DNA of 64,000 nucleotides from Syngnathus acus (taxonomy: Eukaryota; Chordata; Actinopteri; Syngnathiformes; Syngnathidae). The notes under the pieces were generated by a model. The model ran no database searches and had not been told where the DNA came from. It was given only the letters and a program-made list of their open reading frames with translations. Every line of letters begins with the position of its first letter. Within the stretch, counting starts at the first letter, position 1. The stretch spans positions 3,915,164 through 3,979,163 of the forward strand of contig NC_051088.1 of NCBI RefSeq assembly GCF_901709675.1, written 5' to 3'. Below are positions 9,001 to 19,100 of this stretch, piece after piece. Both the position numbers and the translations under genes were made by a program.

Positions 9001-11070
9001 GAATGAGCAAAACCCACACAGGTACGTGAGTACATACGGCTGCAGTAGTCTGGTCTTTATCAGCATAAAAAATGCCTCATCATGAAAATGTTGCGGGATA
9101 ATCAATCTGTGAATTTTAAGTTGCCATATATTTGCACACATTCCAGTGAAATTTTATTTTACGCCTTTGTTTTTAATATGACATATGTGATTTTAGCATG
9201 AGCTAGACCAGTGGTGTCAAACACGACCCGCAGGCGGAAACCGGCCCGCAAGGAGGTTCGATCAGGCCCGCGTTCGATCAGGCCCGTAGGATAATTCGAA
9301 TTATTTATTCGTGGAGTTGATGAGACATTGACTGTTACTGAATAGTTTCTTAAGTTGGTGCCAATGATGGACACCACAACAGCCGAAGACATGCAGATTG
9401 GGGTACCCTACTACCAGGGTACCCCAAATTAACAGCCCTGGCTGCTAAAGGCTAAAGGCATGTTTGGGACAACCTACCTCTGTGAACAAATTTTCTCAGT
9501 AATGAATATCAATAAAACAAAAATGCGTTCAAGGCTCACAAACAAGCACTTAAATGACATTCTGAAAGTGACAGCTAGTCAGGACATGGCACCTGGTATT
9601 GATGCACTTGTACAGGCCAAAAGATGCCAAGTATCGGGAACAAAAACAAGTCTAGACTAGTCTAATGCCTTTAAAATGCTGCCTTAGATACTGTTTGCAT
9701 TGAAAAAATACAGCTCTGTGAAGATGAATCCTTACTGTGGTGATTAAAAAAGTGTGCAGTTTAATCTTAGTCAGGAACTTCACTACAAAAAAGTATGGTG
9801 GATTTCTACTGTTCATGCAACTCTATGAATGTTCAATATGTATTGTATGTGTATGTGTGTTTCATGTATGAAGTTTCCACATTTACAGGACATGTGAATC
9901 CTTTCTTCTTTACACATTTAATAGCACTCTTCTTAGTTTGTAAGGTGTAGGCAGGGATTAAATTTTGATTTTATATGGACATGTGTAAATGGTTTAAAAA
10001 TTATTTTCTTTATAAATCTCGTTCAATCTTAAAGTGCATTACTGTTAATGTTTTAAGTTATGTTAATGTAATGTTTTGTAAAAGGAATGTTCATTAAATT
10101 TCAAAATTTTCCTAATGTTCTTGTGCTTCTTTACACCCAAAAAAAATAAATAAAAAGGAAAGATATATTTTGGTTATTTATAGCAGAGTATGGTATAATA
10201 TTAACGGTCCGGCCCACTTGACATCTACCGAGGCCGTATGTGGCCCACAATGTGAAATGAGTTTGACACCCCTGAGCTAGACTATGTGGAAGTGGTTAAA
10301 TCATTGCATGGTTTTAATGTCCAAAAGTCACTTTAATAATGTAGCAAATGTTCTATCTTTTTATCATATTGAACATTTTGCATGTGTCCCATCTATTGAT
10401 ATTGAAATATCAATTAATTTATGATAAATATTTTTTCATATTTTCATAAATTCAAAATATATTTGTCAAACAGTATAATTTCAGCTTTCTAACTGAAATG
10501 TATGCTCATAAAATGCTAATATTAGCCAAAAATGTTCACCATGTCAGCAAGTTCACTTATTCTCTTTACATATATTCTCTGCTTGCATTTATTTTGTTTC
10601 AAAGTGTCAGAACATTGCTTGTGTGCATTTCTAACAGTATCGAGTTAATACAGAACCGACTCAGTTGTATTCCAACCCTTGCAAACCTCATTATTGCTTT
10701 TCTATTTAAACATTCTAGATTTGACCTCCTGAAAAGGACCAGACTCAACTGGCGCTCTGACGGCTTCAACTCCCTGACTTATGAACTCCTCTCTAAAGAG
10801 GAGGAACCTCTCTACACTAACCTCACTGTCAACATCGGAGAAGAGCCCCACCACCCTCAGGGGAAAACGGCCACCCCTGTGCATCTACGTAGCGCCTCCA
10901 AGACGGAAGCCACAGATAATCGGGAGCCCAAGACTCCAGAGAGTAAAAGACCTGTGGTCCTAAATGTCACTGTAACAAGACCTGATGGCATGAAGGCAGA
11001 AGCGCCTCAGACAAAGGCAGCTATTGAAATGACCCAGGAGAAAACAAAAGTGCATGCGTCTCACCTGTAG
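2839..11070 (+). CDS. b4galt3: Beta-1,4-galactosyltransferase 3 (six coding exons, 429 aa)
   Basis: Type II Golgi membrane enzyme that transfers galactose from UDP-Gal to terminal GlcNAc on glycans. Coding exons: 2839-3121, 3367-3602, 3744-3934, 7980-8102, 8917-9021, 10719-11070; the phases join to an uninterrupted 429-codon frame. The start ATG has A at -3 and G at +4. Residues 12-31 form the signal-anchor segment, followed by a stem. Catalytic-domain marks are [10 protein letters not shown] (179-188), the metal-binding DVD (205-207) in [21 protein letters not shown] (266-274) and the GHYK histidine (His295). The CTLALLVG and SLGGF anchor residues and the [13 protein letters not shown] stem match B4GALT3 rather than B4GALT1 or B4GALT2. 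The C-terminal tail from about 340 is polar and poorly conserved, which accounts for a length above the roughly 390 aa of mammalian forms. Trp174 stands where the family usually has Ala (HQ-A-GN). Confidence 0.88.
3248..3345. repeat. Fragment of the hAT-like MITE also seen at 11347-11593
   Basis: Within b4galt3 intron 1, the gagctagagggggatcacg block and the following cactgcccccctcctcccaaaatatg match the left half of the MITE at 11347 (gagctagaagggggggg, cactggcccctttgaaatatgg). Only one end is visible, so it is a truncated copy. A plus-strand frame reads through it into exon 2, but that frame is not conserved and the intron boundaries are clear. Confidence 0.45.
3367..3602 (+). CDS. b4galt3: b4galt3 coding exon 2
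   Basis: Residues 95-173 (VGPVSV onward, through YRPPDC and the [13 protein letters not shown] block to HQ). Acceptor cccacag at 3361-3366; donor cag|gtcagg at 3603. It enters in phase 1 and leaves in phase 0. Confidence 0.88.
3744..3934 (+). CDS. b4galt3: b4galt3 coding exon 3 (FNRAK and DVD motifs)
   Basis: Residues 174-236 plus two bases. Acceptor ttgcag at 3738-3743; donor acag|gtaggc at 3935. It contains [20 protein letters not shown] and the DVD metal site. The first codon is TGG, giving Trp where alanine is usual. Confidence 0.88.
4755..4871 (+). mobile_element. LINE 3' tail with (ATCA)n microsatellite inside copy A2
   Basis: This block interrupts a sequence that is continuous in the neighbouring tandem units (actcatcg then tcagttgcgg). 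It has a TTTTG-rich body, an aaataaag signal at 4811-4818 and a run of about twelve ATCA repeats (4821-4871). That form suggests a short, 5'-truncated LINE or SINE retroposition. No clear target duplication was found. Confidence 0.5.
4970..5017 (-). pseudogene. Conserved acidic micro-frame in tandem unit 1 of element A2
   Basis: On the minus strand, 15 codons plus TGA read [15 protein letters not shown]. The same frame and stop recur at 5191-5238, 7498-7545 and, in another element copy, 35559-35606 (plus strand). Differences between copies are mostly Asp/Glu swaps. Upstream in this unit a one-base loss in a T run breaks the frame. It looks like a piece of an old coding exon amplified inside the element; function is unknown. 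Confidence 0.4.
5191..5238 (-). pseudogene. Conserved acidic micro-frame in tandem unit 2 of element A2
   Basis: Minus-strand frame [15 protein letters not shown] plus stop. In this unit the frame stays open further upstream on the coding strand through a [11 protein letters not shown] stretch and a DDESDVSAN stretch. The unit therefore keeps the longest version of the reading frame among the tandem copies. Confidence 0.4.
6070..6099. repeat. (GT)n microsatellite
   Basis: A pure GT run of about 30 bases inside element B. Confidence 0.9.
6453..7237. mobile_element. Element C: hAT-type transposon nested in element B
   Basis: Terminal inverted repeats are caggggtcggcaaccc (6453 onward) and ggttgccgacccctg (ending 7237). 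They are flanked by a perfect 8-bp target duplication, gtatatac (6445-6452 and 7238-7245), diagnostic of hAT elements. It is 785 bp long with an AT-rich interior and no transposase frame, hence non-autonomous. It is the youngest layer of the nest. Confidence 0.9.
7498..7545 (-). pseudogene. Conserved acidic micro-frame in tandem unit 3 of element A2
   Basis: Minus-strand frame [15 protein letters not shown] plus TGA. The frame continues upstream on the coding strand as [10 protein letters not shown]. It lies on the far side of the element B insertion, so it was duplicated before B arrived. Confidence 0.4.
7980..8102 (+). CDS. b4galt3: b4galt3 coding exon 4 (WGWGGEDDD motif)
   Basis: Residues 237-277 plus two bases. 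Acceptor ccctcccag at 7971-7979; donor caag|gtaaaa at 8103. It encodes [20 protein letters not shown] and the acceptor-binding [11 protein letters not shown] stretch, both near-invariant in the family. Confidence 0.9.
8917..9021 (+). CDS. b4galt3: b4galt3 coding exon 5
   Basis: Residues 278-312 plus two bases, starting [20 protein letters not shown] and including the metal-binding histidine of the GHYK stretch. Acceptor aaccag at 8911-8916; donor acag|gtacgt at 9022. Confidence 0.88.
9209..10274 (+). mobile_element. hAT remnant with transposase C-terminal piece in b4galt3 intron 5
   Basis: Ends cagtggtgtcaaac and gtttgacacccctg form an imperfect inverted pair. They are flanked by a perfect 8-bp duplication, agctagac (9201-9208 and 10275-10282). 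A frame at 9460-9660 encodes the [14 protein letters not shown] and [11 protein letters not shown] stretches of the hAT C-terminal dimerisation region. The rest of the transposase is absent, so the element is an internally deleted relic, 1066 bp long. Confidence 0.88.
9460..9660 (+). pseudogene. hAT transposase C-terminal fragment
   Basis: This 66-codon frame begins at the conserved hAT dimerisation motif ([21 protein letters not shown]) found in ZBED5/GTF2IRD2-like transposases and domesticated genes. The DDE catalytic region is missing upstream and the tail is short. It could match the same transposase whose N-terminus is seen at 33696-34115, but the two pieces do not overlap, so this is inference. 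Confidence 0.8.
10719..11070 (+). CDS. b4galt3: b4galt3 coding exon 6 and stop
   Basis: Residues 313-429 with stop TAG at 11068-11070. Acceptor cattctag at 10711-10718. The first part ([33 protein letters not shown]) is the conserved end of the catalytic domain. The remainder is a polar, Lys/Thr/Pro-rich tail without known motifs. N-X-T sequons occur in NLT and NVT. Confidence 0.88.
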
Positions 11071-11220
11071 CACTGAATGGCTTTTTTCTTCGTGGCTTTT
11101 CGTGGGAATGCTTGCAGGATGCCACTTGGTTTTCACTTTGGACTTTCACGAACGAGACTGGGTTCAACAAGTCAAATCTACCACGAGTGAATAACCCACA
11201 ACTTCATTCGGTGTGCTGCG

Positions 11221-11226
11221 AATAAA
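11221..11226 (+). terminator. Polyadenylation signal of b4galt3
   Basis: The first AATAAA downstream of the b4galt3 stop codon, 150 bases after it, with a T-rich stretch about 20 bases further on. This implies a short 3' untranslated region. Confidence 0.6.
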
Positions 11227-11346
11227 CTTGTGCCTTCTCTTATAACGCGCTTTTATAAACTAATATCAACCTGAGATTTATTTGACCTCTCCCACCTTAT
11301 GGCAAATGTTCAAAAGCAGGGAGGCGCAATTTCAAAGATTACATAT

Positions 11347-11593
11347 CACTGGCGGAGCTAGAAGGGGGGGGCCGCAGGGGCACTGGCCCCTTTGAAATAT
11401 GGTTGGACCCCAATTTTCAAGGAATTTTTATCCACATTACCACCCATTCCCCGTTGGGAACATATACTCAATCTTTGTCAGCATTTTCTGAAGAATACTT
11501 TGGGTTTGTAAAATAAATGTTTTGCAAACCCTTTGAGATACGCCCCCCCCCACCCCACCCCCCCAAGGAAAAAAAAAACTAGCTCCTCCAGTG
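11347..11593. mobile_element. Short hAT-like MITE
   Basis: Inverted ends cactggcggagctag and ctagctcctccagtg bound a 247-bp non-coding element with G- and C-runs. Flanks ttacatat (11339-11346) and ctacatat (11594-11601) form an 8-bp duplication with one mismatch, consistent with hAT. Related pieces occur at 3248-3345 and perhaps 23950-24005. Confidence 0.7.
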
Positions 11594-11601
11594 CTACATA
11601 T

Positions 11602-14600
11602 TTGTTCCAGGATTCCTGTTTTCTATCAATGTGCATCAAGGTCACTACAGATTATATTTATATAGAGAAACATTTTTATTTGTTTACCAGTTTCTATTTT
11701 CTTTGTTTGGTGCCTCTCTCTTTGAGTTTTGTTTTCTAGACAATCAAACCACGTAAATACATAGTTTATGGAAACAGATCTTTATTGGATGACTCGGCAT
11801 ATAATAGCTATCATGACTGTCAGATAATCATATGTTGAGCATGATGCTGTAATTGTTATTGATTCTACTCCTGTTACACGGAGTAATGATCTTTGATATT
11901 GTAGTGTTCTTCTATTACCGGGAATGAAAAAAAGAAACCAACCTTGCAGATAATATTTAAGGTGTATCACTACCTGGTGTCTATAGTGTGAAGTGGCTAT
12001 AGTGACAATTAAACACTGTATAAACTCAGATTAATTCGTAGAGAGAAACTGTTATATTATAATTAACCAGAAGCATCTAATTGTGTAGATGAGTTTACGA
12101 TTGTTTTCATTCATTCATTGAAATGGAGGACATTTTAGAAGGAAGATATTGTACTCAGAGGATAGAATTTTATATTTTAATTCAGCCATTTTGAATGTAT
12201 CTCAGCAGTTTGACGAGGGGACGTGAACTATACGTGTGTGCGTGTGTGTGAGGGGGTGTGAATTGAATGTGCTTGTTGCATCTATTGCTGCTCTAAATAG
12301 TGATTTACATCAAGATATCAGTTAAAATATGCTTTTATTTAAAATGTGCAGTTAAGAATATAATACAGATAGAAATTTGAATGTAATTGTTTATCAGTCG
12401 CTCATGAGCTAAATGGTTTGTTTGATGGTAGACTATGTCTGTATCTCATTGTGCCTACGTCCATCGCTCTCGTCGTGCGAAACTCAAAGGCGCGCCGATG
12501 GCACAGTGCCGAGCGAAGCCGAGGAATGAATGAAAGTGCGGTGTGTGTGACTTGAATGTTAAGTATTAATGTTCACCATTCACAGGAGTCAGCCAATCAA
12601 AGGTGCGCATTGCTCTGCCTGGAGGGTTTCTCAGATCCTGACAGTTTAAAGGCGCGCATCTTCATTTTGCAACAGGCTAGACATCAGATAATCAGTGGAT
12701 GTAATTGCATAAAAGAGAGATGTTTATTGAGTAGTATCTATTTAAAAGCAGAGACCATTACATAGTGTTATATAAAATACTCATTTCTCAGCCTTTACCA
12801 ACATAATGATTTTAGTTACATAATGTTTAATAATACAGAAGGCATTTATTGTAGGATGTCAATAAATCTCAGCAGTGCTATTTGCAAATTTTCAGTTTAT
12901 GTTGGAATTGTCCTATTAACAAGTGTGATTTCTTTTACATCATGTAGAACTTGCTATGAAGCTCACCGGCTAGAACATTAAGTACACCTGCACTGTTTAA
13001 TAAAAGCCATTGATGGAAATTGTGATTAAGACTATGCTTGGACCATATAGTATGTTTCTATTTGTGGTTAGTTTGTAGTGGAGGACCCACTTTACTGCAT
13101 CATACTGAGAATTAGTTCTCCCCTTTTGCTCCGTTACCTGTACAAAATATCAGAAACAGCTTTCATGAGTTCTACCGACCTGCAGACAATGTAAAGTACG
13201 CAAACCCATAATAATAAAACTCGTCAACAGCACATTGTAATTAGAGATGGCTTTATGCATTTTATAAATTTTTTCCTTAGCACATCAGGTTTTACAATAT
13301 TAGGATGCGCTGATAAAAACGTTCCACCTAAATTTAATTAATTAATGTTATAAATATTTAAATATGTACATTATATTATTTTCACTGTATTATATTCATT
13401 ATTATTATTTATTTTTTCTTTAGCACAACAGGTTTTACGAAATTACGATGCGCTGTAAAAAATTCCACCTAACATTAATTCATAAATGTTGTAAATATAC
13501 GAATATTTAAATATATACCTTATATTATTTCTGCCGTATTATATTTATTGTTATATTATTATTATCATTATGAAAATCAAGTAAAAGACAAGGGCAGATT
13601 TGGAATCATCGTCCAAGTGATTCGTCAAAAAAAAACTATGCGCATCTCCGACTTCAAAAATATGGTAAAAATTTCTTGACCGACTGGTGTAAATATCAAT
13701 CTGTTGAATCTCTGACAGTGATCTGACAGCATTATGATTCTTTTATCCAGCTGTTGAATTGACACTGCAAAGCGGAGCAAATAAATAGTAATTCTATTCT
13801 AAAAGTACGTGCAGTGTGTGCGTGTCATCACAAGAACATCTAAAGCAATGTCACTTTGTCACCCTTCACATTCACCCACACTTATAGCCTCATTGTTGCA
13901 CATGGGCAGCGAAAGGCACCGAACCTCCCACACCAACCGAGTGTGAACGTTGATGACGACAAATGGTCATTAGAAGATTAGCAGTCACGTATTAATAACA
14001 CATTGCTGTGAAACGGCACAAACCTGTTATATCACCACTAGCACGAGTGTTGTGTGTGGGTATGAAGAGCGGGATTAAAAAAAAAAAAAAGTTGGATATG
14101 AGATCATACCTATAAATAGACAGTGACCCCCCTCGGCCTTTTATGTTCGATCTGTTTCATAATCACGAATGCTGCATGATTCATTGAGACAAGGCCAAAT
14201 ACAAAGTTGGGTGAACAAAAGTAGAAGCTAGGTGCAACATAAACAAATAGCAAAATGGGAACGCAAAGCAAATGTAAGCGTTTTGTTTGTGGGGGAATAT
14301 TCCGGTTCCACCTGGATGTTTTCAAGCGTGCTTCCTGTCGATCTGCGCTGACAGCGGTGACGGTCTGCTTTACACGTAGCAGACTGACACCGTGGCCGGT
14401 TGAAGTGACTGCGGCAGGCTGAGACAGCCTTTAGTCACTTCCTGTTACTGTGAGCCCTGCGAGACACAGATGACCCGTCTTGGCCTGTGCGACATCTCCA
14501 GCCTCAAATTTTTTAGCCTATATGTTATCGTTTGACAGTTTTGAAATTGCGGTTTCTTCAACTGTGTCGATAATGGATGTTATTATGTCACGAAATGTGA

Positions 14601-15900
14601 ATGGACTTTAAATTGTAGTTTAAGTGAAGAAGTGATTCTGATGACTTTTGATTTTGTCACCGGAATGACGCTCAGGAGAGTCCAGAAGTTGAAATCCTAA
14701 ATTGGCTGAGTACCAAATTTTATATGCACTGATTTGTTCTTAAGGATTCATCATCATGTTTTTATTTCTCCCGAGTGAGCTTGATGGACTCACAAATGAC
14801 ACAGAAATCAATCTGCTATTTTCTTTTTAACTTCAAAGTGGGGATCTTGTAAGCTGAAATGTGGAATCATTTTTAGGCAGTCAAACGGTATTAGCGGTTC
14901 TTTTTTTGTAGTCTTCAAGGAAAACACAGATGATGTGTTGTGGCTTTTCTGACTGAGTATTGCGAATTCCTTCTATTGTTTCTACAATATTTCACGTAAA
15001 TTAATCTGAAAACTTTTCTTCTGTGTGGAGCCGCATAGTATTTGAATGCCTGGCAGAATTTTCTTATTTTTTTTATTTTAGGCAGCTGGCTCCTTCCTCA
15101 ACAGCACTGAACACTAATTTATTCACTTTGGCTTTTGACTCAGCATGATACTTGGTTTTATTTATTGTTTTGATAATATCTGACCATTGCATATCTTTAT
15201 TCAAAGGATGAAGAAGCACTACTCTTGTGAGAGAAAAACGACAGACGGTGTGACTCACTTGCCATGCATCGATGAGGAAAATCTCCCACAATAGTAGGTC
15301 AACATTTTTCTTATATAACCACTCTTGCTATTACACTCATTGCATATGGAAATGCAAGTGAGATCTTAGCAACCTCAAGACAGATGAGCACCTAGGCGGA
15401 AATTGAAACACCGGTCGGGGTCACCGGGGGTCCGACCTTTCCTCCTGTCTCGTCCCACCGCTGCTCAGCTGCTGCTGTCATCCATATTTGCAGCCTCAGT
15501 GGACAATTTCCTCCGCTGCGGGCTCGCAACAACGCATAGATCAAGTGAATTAATTCTGCTTTTGTGGCAGCACACTGGAGATCTAGGTCATGCAGTCGTG
15601 GCTCTGCCCCCCCACCCCCCTTGTCAACATCCTCCCATCTCCCTCTGTGATCTGACCTTGACTTTCACAGGTTTTTGCGTGTGTGCCCTCTCTTACGACT
15701 CCGTATGTGTGTGGTTGTGTGTGCGCAAACGTTGACGATGACATTGGAGACAGCAAAAGTATGATGGGATGGGAAATACAGCGAGATGCTTCCTAAATGT
15801 GGGACTGGCCTGCAGCTACCTGTGTATATGCCAGAGGCAGAGTGGATGGAGAGCACAGGAGTGGAGGTGGGAGGGTGGCAGAGGAAGAAGAGAGGGAGGG
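11602..15900. other. Intergenic region between b4galt3 and atp6ap1l
   Basis: No coding gene was recognised. It is AT-rich and contains the tandem pair at 13270-13560 and short low-complexity runs. The frames at 14110-14325, 15073-15291 and 15403-15735 show no domain and no splice support. Towards 15400 the base composition turns GC-richer as the atp6ap1l promoter approaches. Confidence 0.5.
13270..13560. repeat. Tandem duplication, two units of about 145 bp
   Basis: Unit 1 (about 13270-13412) and unit 2 (about 13413-13560) share the order cttagcaca/ctttagcaca, caggttttac, ggatgcgct/cgatgcgct, ttccacctaa and atatttaaatat. They are roughly 80% alike by eye. The origin is unknown and no coding potential is seen. 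Confidence 0.75.
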
Positions 15901-15939
15901 GGGTGCAGCGAGGGAACTGTGACGCACGCCGATGCTCTG

Positions 15940-16058
15940 TGCCGGCCGCTGATTGGCCGCGGCGAGTGCCGCTCACAAGAACTGGGAGCCAGGCGGCCGC
16001 TTGGAGAGCAGATTATGAAGCGGCGCTCCAGCAGCGGCAGTCTCCTCTCATTGTCTCA
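15940..16058 (+). promoter_or_regulatory. GC-rich promoter and leader of atp6ap1l
   Basis: A CpG-rich block directly before the signal-peptide ATG contains an inverted CCAAT box (attgg, 15952-15956) next to gccggccgc and ggccgcggcg GC motifs. No TATA box was seen, as is common for housekeeping-type promoters. The transcription start is probably between 15970 and 16050. An in-frame ATG at 15786 lies upstream of these elements. Confidence 0.5.
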
Positions 16059-16192
16059 ATGGCTGCACACGCATTCCTCCTGTGCTCCATCGCTTTGCTG
16101 TCTGCTCTCAGCCGGCCTGCTCTGACTCTGTCCGATGAAGAGCTGCAGCCAGGGCTCACCTACGATGAAGTGCCTGATATCTTGGACAGAAG
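16059..16192 (+). CDS. atp6ap1l: atp6ap1l coding exon 1 (signal peptide)
   Basis: Residues 1-44 plus two bases. The start was chosen because MAAHAFLLCS begins a typical signal peptide. The frame is open upstream to an ATG at 15786, but that extension is low complexity and would bury the signal. Donor gaag|gtaaag at 16193. Intron 1 is 4.9 kb. Confidence 0.8.
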
Positions 16193-19100
16193 GTAAAGAC
16201 ATTCTCTTCTCCATCGCTATGACCACAAGAGGTGTGTGTGTGTGTGTGTTTGTGTAGTGGGAAAGCAAGGTTCATTCTATCTTTTGTATTCCTCCCCTTT
16301 GTCTTGCTTCACCTTGGCGGTCTCGTAAATACCGAAGCTTGTCCGCATGTGTTTGGAGAGGGCTGCACCGCAAGCCTTTGTTTGCCTCACTGTTGGGGAC
16401 TGCATCAGACGCCACTCATCGATCACAGATGAGGCTGTTGTCTATATTAGAGTAGTGTCGGTCCGAAACGAGGACACCGAATAAGGCTAGGGATGGGGGG
16501 GGCGTTCAAGTGGGTTGATGAGGACATAGAATGGGAGAGTGGGACATGGAGGGAAGGTAAACAAGGATGGGACAGGGAGGAGAGGATGCATCACTGGTGG
16601 TCTGCTGGAGTCAATTTACTGATGCAGTCATTGAGAGAGAGCGGGCGGGCAGGAGGGAGGGAGGGAGGGAGGAGGAGTGGCGGAGGGGGTGACAAAATGA
16701 GAGAGGGGGAGATTGGGGAAGGGAATTGTAGCCAGACGTGTCTGCATGTTGCAGTCCTGCAGGTCAAATTTGGATCAAGCATTCAGGGGCCATGGAAAGA
16801 AGCACTCACAACAAACAGTGTTACGAGGGCGAGACTGAGCCGGCAGCTATAGGCCTCGCTTGCTCATACTCATCACAGACACCACCAATAGTATTGAACC
16901 AAAGCCATGTTAGGCTTCAAAAACTATGTCACGCTATGCATGATGTCCGACAACTATTCTGATCTGTAGTCTTGAGCTTTGGAAGTAGAGGGTCATGGTC
17001 TGAGTCCCCCCTGTGGACCCAAAAACTGCAACTCCTGGTGTTGCGCTTCAAATTGCTGACAGGCTAGTGTGAGATGAATTCCCAGTCAATGCTTTTTCAT
17101 ATCGTTGCTTACTTGCGATTAAATCCTGGAAACTTTAAAATATGAATGAGTCACATTCATGACGACATTGTTAGTTAGGTTGGTTTCAAAACAATTTGCT
17201 GGAGTGTTTGTACTTCTATTTTTAAGTTGGGGGTTAAAATAAGAGAAAGGTAGTCCTCTTTACTCATATTTCTTTGTTGTGAAATGCGGGAAAGCCAGTT
17301 TTCACAGCAGCAAAACTTAAAATATTTTATTGACTTGCCTGACCTAAATTTGATCAAAATTCTGCTGTCTTGAAGATTTGAGTTCACCCAGCTTTTTTTT
17401 TTTTTTTTTTTTGATTGACTCACAAATGCAAAAAAACAACAAGGACTTGAAGGACTAATGTAGAAATGGGATTTTATTTATTCATTTATTTGTTTATTTA
17501 TGTATTCGTTTTATTTATTTGGGCATCATAAATTTAATGACTAATAATTGCCCTTTTCGATTGGTTGTGAGAAATGATGAATTTTTCTGCACTGCTCTAA
17601 TTACGCCTCCAGCTAATCTGTTTTTAACTTTCACATCCATCCACTATGATAGAAAAGGGTCTGCCTTACTTCCATCTGATCCCATTTGGTCAGGATCAAA
17701 CTTTATACATAACCTACTAAGTAATGTGAGAGCTCATTGTCAGCTCCCCAAGTTGGAGCATCATTTTCAGCTCTGACACACTCACCATGTTGTTATGTAA
17801 GAGCAGCCTTTTATGGCTGGCTTTTTCTAAAAACTTCCAAATAGCATCTCATTGGCTGAAAGAGGAGATGGGGCAAAACAACTTTCACTATTATGCAGAA
17901 TGCCTCTTGAACTATAACCATCCAATATGTGACAAATAATGTAATTGCACGTATAGTCAATCAATCCAAATTATTCATCGCATGGCATAAAAAGTACTAA
18001 TATAAACAGATTAAACTTTTCAAATTTAATTGAGTATGTTACCACATACACCTGTACACATACAACTATACTTTCTGAACACAAATGCAATACTAAAGTA
18101 TAATGTAAGCAAAATAAGTTAACTAGTACTACTACTACAAATATTGGGTTTCTCATATACATATATTACGGCAATCCCCCAGAGGAAAGTGATGAGCCAA
18201 AGAACTTTGTGTGACATGACTTGCAAATGCAGACTTCTTCATGCATGCCCTTGTTGCAAAGGAACAAAGTGACGCTGCGTCAGGATTAAGGGCTCCACTG
18301 TCATGACTAGGGCAAGTCTGTCACAAGATGCAGTCCAAGTGTGCGCATAGTGGGACTTTTTTTTTCTTTTGGCGTTTTCCTAGACAGGAGCCGTTTGAAA
18401 TGGACATTTGTGCCGTTGTAGGACTGAACACAGCCATTTTAACTCCTCCCCCATATTTCCACCAGTGGATGGGAATGTCAAAATGGGCTTAAATATATCC
18501 TTGAATTTTTGAAACACTTTGAGCTAAATATAGAAATTGATTATGAGCAAAATATCTTGGAAGAGAAGATTAATCAAGGATGAACGTAAACAACATTCAT
18601 AAGAGCAAATAATCTGTTTATATTAAATTCTTACTCTACGGATCTAAAAACTAATGAGTCATGCGTTTAAAATCCAAAATTTCATTTGATCTCTGAAGCA
18701 TATGATGTTCTCATCAGTTTCGACACTTGACCAGCAGTTAAATTAGAAGCTGTAATCAAACCTCCACAAAAATGGCAACAGGGACGGACGGGCAACACCT
18801 CAGATCAATCTGCTCGAAGGAATCTATTCATAGGCCTGCCTGCATCTACTCAGCGTGGGATTGAGTCAGATTTTCTTTCACCAATTATTTATTCCGAATG
18901 ATGCCTCTAACCACAGGATTGTCTTTTATATGATACATGCTGATTATTTTATCAACATAGTAATCGATTATTGTTAAAATAAAGTGTATTGCAGTAAACT
19001 TTATTGCAATTGGGAATTCTTACAGTGAATGCTTTGAACTCCTGTTTCAATGCCAGTGTTTTATGAAGCAAAAAAGTGTCACCCACAACAGTTGCGGCTC

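Noticed and set aside
15665-16268. Several overlapping frames on both strands at the atp6ap1l promoter
   Set aside because: Apart from the signal-peptide frame starting at 16059 they are shadows in GC-rich or GT-rich DNA.
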